Positions 62,016 to 64,000 of a stretch of 64,000 bases of DNA are shown here, one piece after another (position 1 is the first letter of the stretch; every line of letters begins with the position of its first letter). Origin of the DNA: Diadophis punctatus similis. Its lineage: Eukaryota; Chordata; Lepidosauria; Squamata; Dipsadidae. The stretch lies in NCBI GenBank assembly GCA_023053685.1, contig JALIGW010000005.1, positions 55,347,242-55,411,241 on the forward strand, written 5' to 3'. Both the position numbers and the translations under genes were made by a program. The notes under the pieces were generated by a model, which saw only the letters and a program-made list of their open reading frames with translations, was not told the origin of the DNA and searched no databases.

Positions 62016-62113
62016 TCTCCTCCTTCTCCTCCTTCTCCTTCTCCTCCTCCTCCTCCTCCTCCTCCTCCTCCTCCTCCTCCTCCTCCTCCTCCTCCTCCTC
62101 CTCCTCCTCCTCC
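62016..62113. repeat. (CTC)n microsatellite
   Basis: CTCCTT units, then CTC units (about 22) to 62113. The poly-Arg frame is an artefact. Confidence 0.97.
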
Positions 62114-62225
62114 ATTGAGATTGTATTAAACATCTTCTACTGAATGAAACCATGTCTTTCCCACAATCTGATATCAATAGCAGTCCATATTTCCCTGACA
62201 AAGGAGTAGGCTAAAAGGATATATA

Positions 62226-62857
62226 CGAGGGTGAGTCAAAACATAATGCCATTTTCTTTAGGACAGGTATAATTACCAACACAGGAACATGTAGCATACA
62301 TCAAAATGAAGCTGGTCCTCTGTGGATCACATCCCTACTTCTCAACATAGTCACCATTTCTCTCAATAGCAATGTTCCACCTTCGAATGACAGCATGTAT
62401 CCCTGCCTCCTAAAATTTTGTTGACTGGTCTTTGAGCCACTTCTTCACTGCAGTTTTCACTTCCTCGTCACTAGAATGTTTGCCTCTCAAACCCTCTTTC
62501 ATGGGGCCAAAGAGATGATAGTCTGAAGGCGCTAAATCTGGTGAGTATGGATGATGTGGTAAAGTTGTCCACCCGAATGAGGCGATTGTCTCCCTTGTCC
62601 TGATGCTTGTGTGTGGTCGAGCATTGTCATGCAGAAGGAGGACTTTGTCGATTGGCAAGTTGGGTCTCACTCGTCGGATTCTTGCTCTGAGCCTTTTCAG
62701 GGTCTCAGTGTAGGCCTCAGAGTTTATTGTTTCTCCTCTTGGCAAGAAATCAACCAGAATGACACCTTGAGCATCCCAAAAGACAGTCGCCAAGGGAGAC
62801 AATCGCCTCATTCGGGTGGACAACTTTACCGCATCCTCCATACTCACCAGATTTAGC
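62226..62857 (-). pseudogene. Mariner transposase C-terminal part, with fold-back duplication
   Basis: Minus-strand coding (about 62785 down to 62425) has TVFWDAQGVILVDFLPRG (first catalytic Asp in FWDAQG), LLLHDNARPHTS (second Asp) and SPDLAPSDYHLFGPMKEGL (third Asp, the DD34D set). After LKDQSTKF comes TAG where a sense codon is expected, and then HAVIRRWNIAIERNGDYVEK. The element's end is CGAGGGTGAGTCAAAA at 62226 next to TA (62224-62225), a mariner-type terminus and target. The N-terminal half is absent. Instead, 62792-62857 is a reverse copy of 62531-62596 (64 of 66 bases). Confidence 0.9.
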
Positions 62858-63255
62858 TGCATCATCTTCGCTAATGACGTAAAACTATTGAACACCACTG
62901 ACAATGCTACTGCCCTACAAAGCAACCTTGACTATGTGTCAGAATGGTCAAACAATTGGCAACTCCAAATCTCAACCAACAAATGCTCTGTCCTACACAT
63001 TGGCAACAAAAATCAGAATACCAAATACAACCTCGTAGACGACCCTCACTCTGTCAAGGACCTTGAAGTACTCATCTCAAATGATCTAAACCCCAGAGCT
63101 CACTGTAACAGCATCACCAAAAAGGCATTAACAGTTTTTAACCTAATCTTGCGAAGCTGCTTCTCCGGTAACACTGTACTGCAAATTAGGGCATACAAAA
63201 CCTTTGCTAGACCAATTCTCAAATAGAGCTTATCTGCCTGGAATCCGCACTGTAT
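62858..63255 (+). pseudogene. Internal RT fragment of the 19.2 kb LINE family
   Basis: Open from the mariner junction: CIIFANDVKLLNTTDNATAL (FADD box changed to FAND), LDYVSEWSNNWQLQISTNKC, KDLEVLISNDL and QIRAYKTFARPILK followed by TAG at 63224. Both ends are broken: the mariner fold-back on the left and the Snake1-type CR1 tail on the right. Confidence 0.88.
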
Positions 63256-63334
63256 ATAGAATAGAATAGAATAGAATAGAATAGAATAGAATAGAATAGA
63301 ATAGAATAGAATAGAATAGAATAGAATAGAATTC
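63256..63334. repeat. (ATAGA)15 microsatellite
   Basis: Perfect pentanucleotide, the tail of the minus-strand CR1 that follows. Known Snake1 CR1 elements seed (AATAG)n in colubroid snakes. Confidence 0.96.
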
Positions 63335-64000
63335 TTTATTGGCCAAGTGTGATTGGACACACAAGGAATTTGTCTTTGGTGCATATGCTCTCAGTGTACA
63401 TAAAAGAAAAGATACATTTGTCAAGAATGGTTGTCATAGAGTTCAAGTAAGCAATCAGGAAACAATCAATATGAAAATAATCGTAAGGATACAAGCAACA
63501 AGTTACAGTCATACAGTCATAAGTGGGAGGAGATGGGTGAGAGGAACGATGAGAAAAACTAATAGTAATAGTAATGCAGCCTAGTGAATAGTTTGACAGT
63601 GGTGAGGGAATTATTTGTTTAGCAGAGTGATGGCGTTCGGGAAAAAACTGTTCTTGTGTCTAGTTGTCTTGGTGTGCAGTGCTATATAGCGACATTTTGA
63701 GGGTAGGAGATGAAACAATTTATGTCCAGGATGCGAGGGGTCAGTAAATATTTTCATGGCCCTCTTTTTGACTCGTGCAGTATACAGGTCCTCAATGGAA
63801 GGCAGGTTGGCAGTAATTGTTTTTTCTGCAGTTCTGATTATCCTCTGAAGTCTGTGTCTGTCTTGTTGGGTTGCAGAACCAAACCAGACAGTTATAGAGG
63901 TGCAGATGACAGACTCAATGATTCCTCTGTAGAACTGTATCAGCAGCTCCTTGGGAAGTTTGAGACATTATATTTCATGAGAAAAATACTCCACTGCTCT
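63335..64000 (-). mobile_element. Snake1-type CR1 LINE 3' portion, runs off the window
   Basis: After the repeat comes ATTCTTTATTGGCCAAGTGT (3' end in reverse). Further right the minus strand translates to LPKELLIQFYRGIIESVICT (about 63960-63900) and VWFGSATQQDRHRLQRIIRT. Then SIEDLYTARVKKRAMKIFTD and KTTRHKNSFFPNAITLLNK (near 63620). This is the ORF2 C-terminus of a CR1/L2-type LINE with no stop in the parts I read. It is the main clue that the host is a snake. Confidence 0.85.

Noticed and set aside
61995..62201. Poly-arginine ORF
   Set aside because: Translation of the (CTC)n tract.

Overview
This window looks like non-coding DNA from a caenophidian (colubroid-type) snake. I found no convincing host protein-coding gene, rRNA, functional tRNA or CRISPR array. 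The assignment to a snake rests on repeats recalled from squamate genomes. There are about 13 Sauria-type tRNA-derived SINEs whose tails end in repeats of GCTATT. There are CR1/L3-type LINEs with (AAAT)n tails. At 63256-64000 there is a CR1 copy with an (AATAG)n tail, the configuration known for Snake1 CR1 elements. No database search was possible, so family names are my reading of motifs and termini.

Layout. 0.5-10 kb: an L2/CR1 LINE remnant with a hexamer tail, (AAAT)n tracts seeded by CR1 3' ends, two hAT-type MITEs and an old CR1. 10-23 kb: two copies of one LTR family in opposite orientation (10315-10981 and 21841-22391). Between them lies a 1.8 kb hAT-type element with 8-bp target duplications that carries a long pyrimidine satellite and a 250-bp-arm palindrome. 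A young CR1 and a SINE also sit there, apparently inside an older CR1, and a well preserved non-LTR reverse transcriptase 3' half lies at 19.2-20.4 kb. 23-34 kb: microsatellites, two minus-strand copies of that same LINE family, an L1 ORF2 tail, an old CR1, and a hAT MITE nested inside another hAT MITE (33038-33529). 34.9-36.8 kb: a decayed Ty3/gypsy element with one LTR. 36.8-38.3 kb: an L1-type 3' part. 40.7-42.2 kb: two diverged copies of a small LTR. 44.8 and 49.5 kb: two more hAT MITEs, each inside a different SINE. 54.0-56.3 kb: an L1-like element with ORF1-type sequence only, bounded by a 16-bp duplication. 58.5-59.9 kb: two solo LTRs, one of them the partner of the 34.9 kb gypsy LTR. 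62.2-64 kb: a mariner fragment with a fold-back duplication, fused to a LINE fragment that abuts the Snake1-type CR1.

The most valuable output is a set of insertion events with exact target-site duplications that I read directly: nine or more elements can be bounded to the base. They give a relative chronology (hAT into hAT, hAT into SINE, LTR into SINE, LTR into microsatellite, SINE into LINE). The remaining stretches are AT-rich and show no motif I can name. A few, chiefly 50.9-53.6 kb, look free of repeats and could hold conserved non-coding elements, but that is only an inference.
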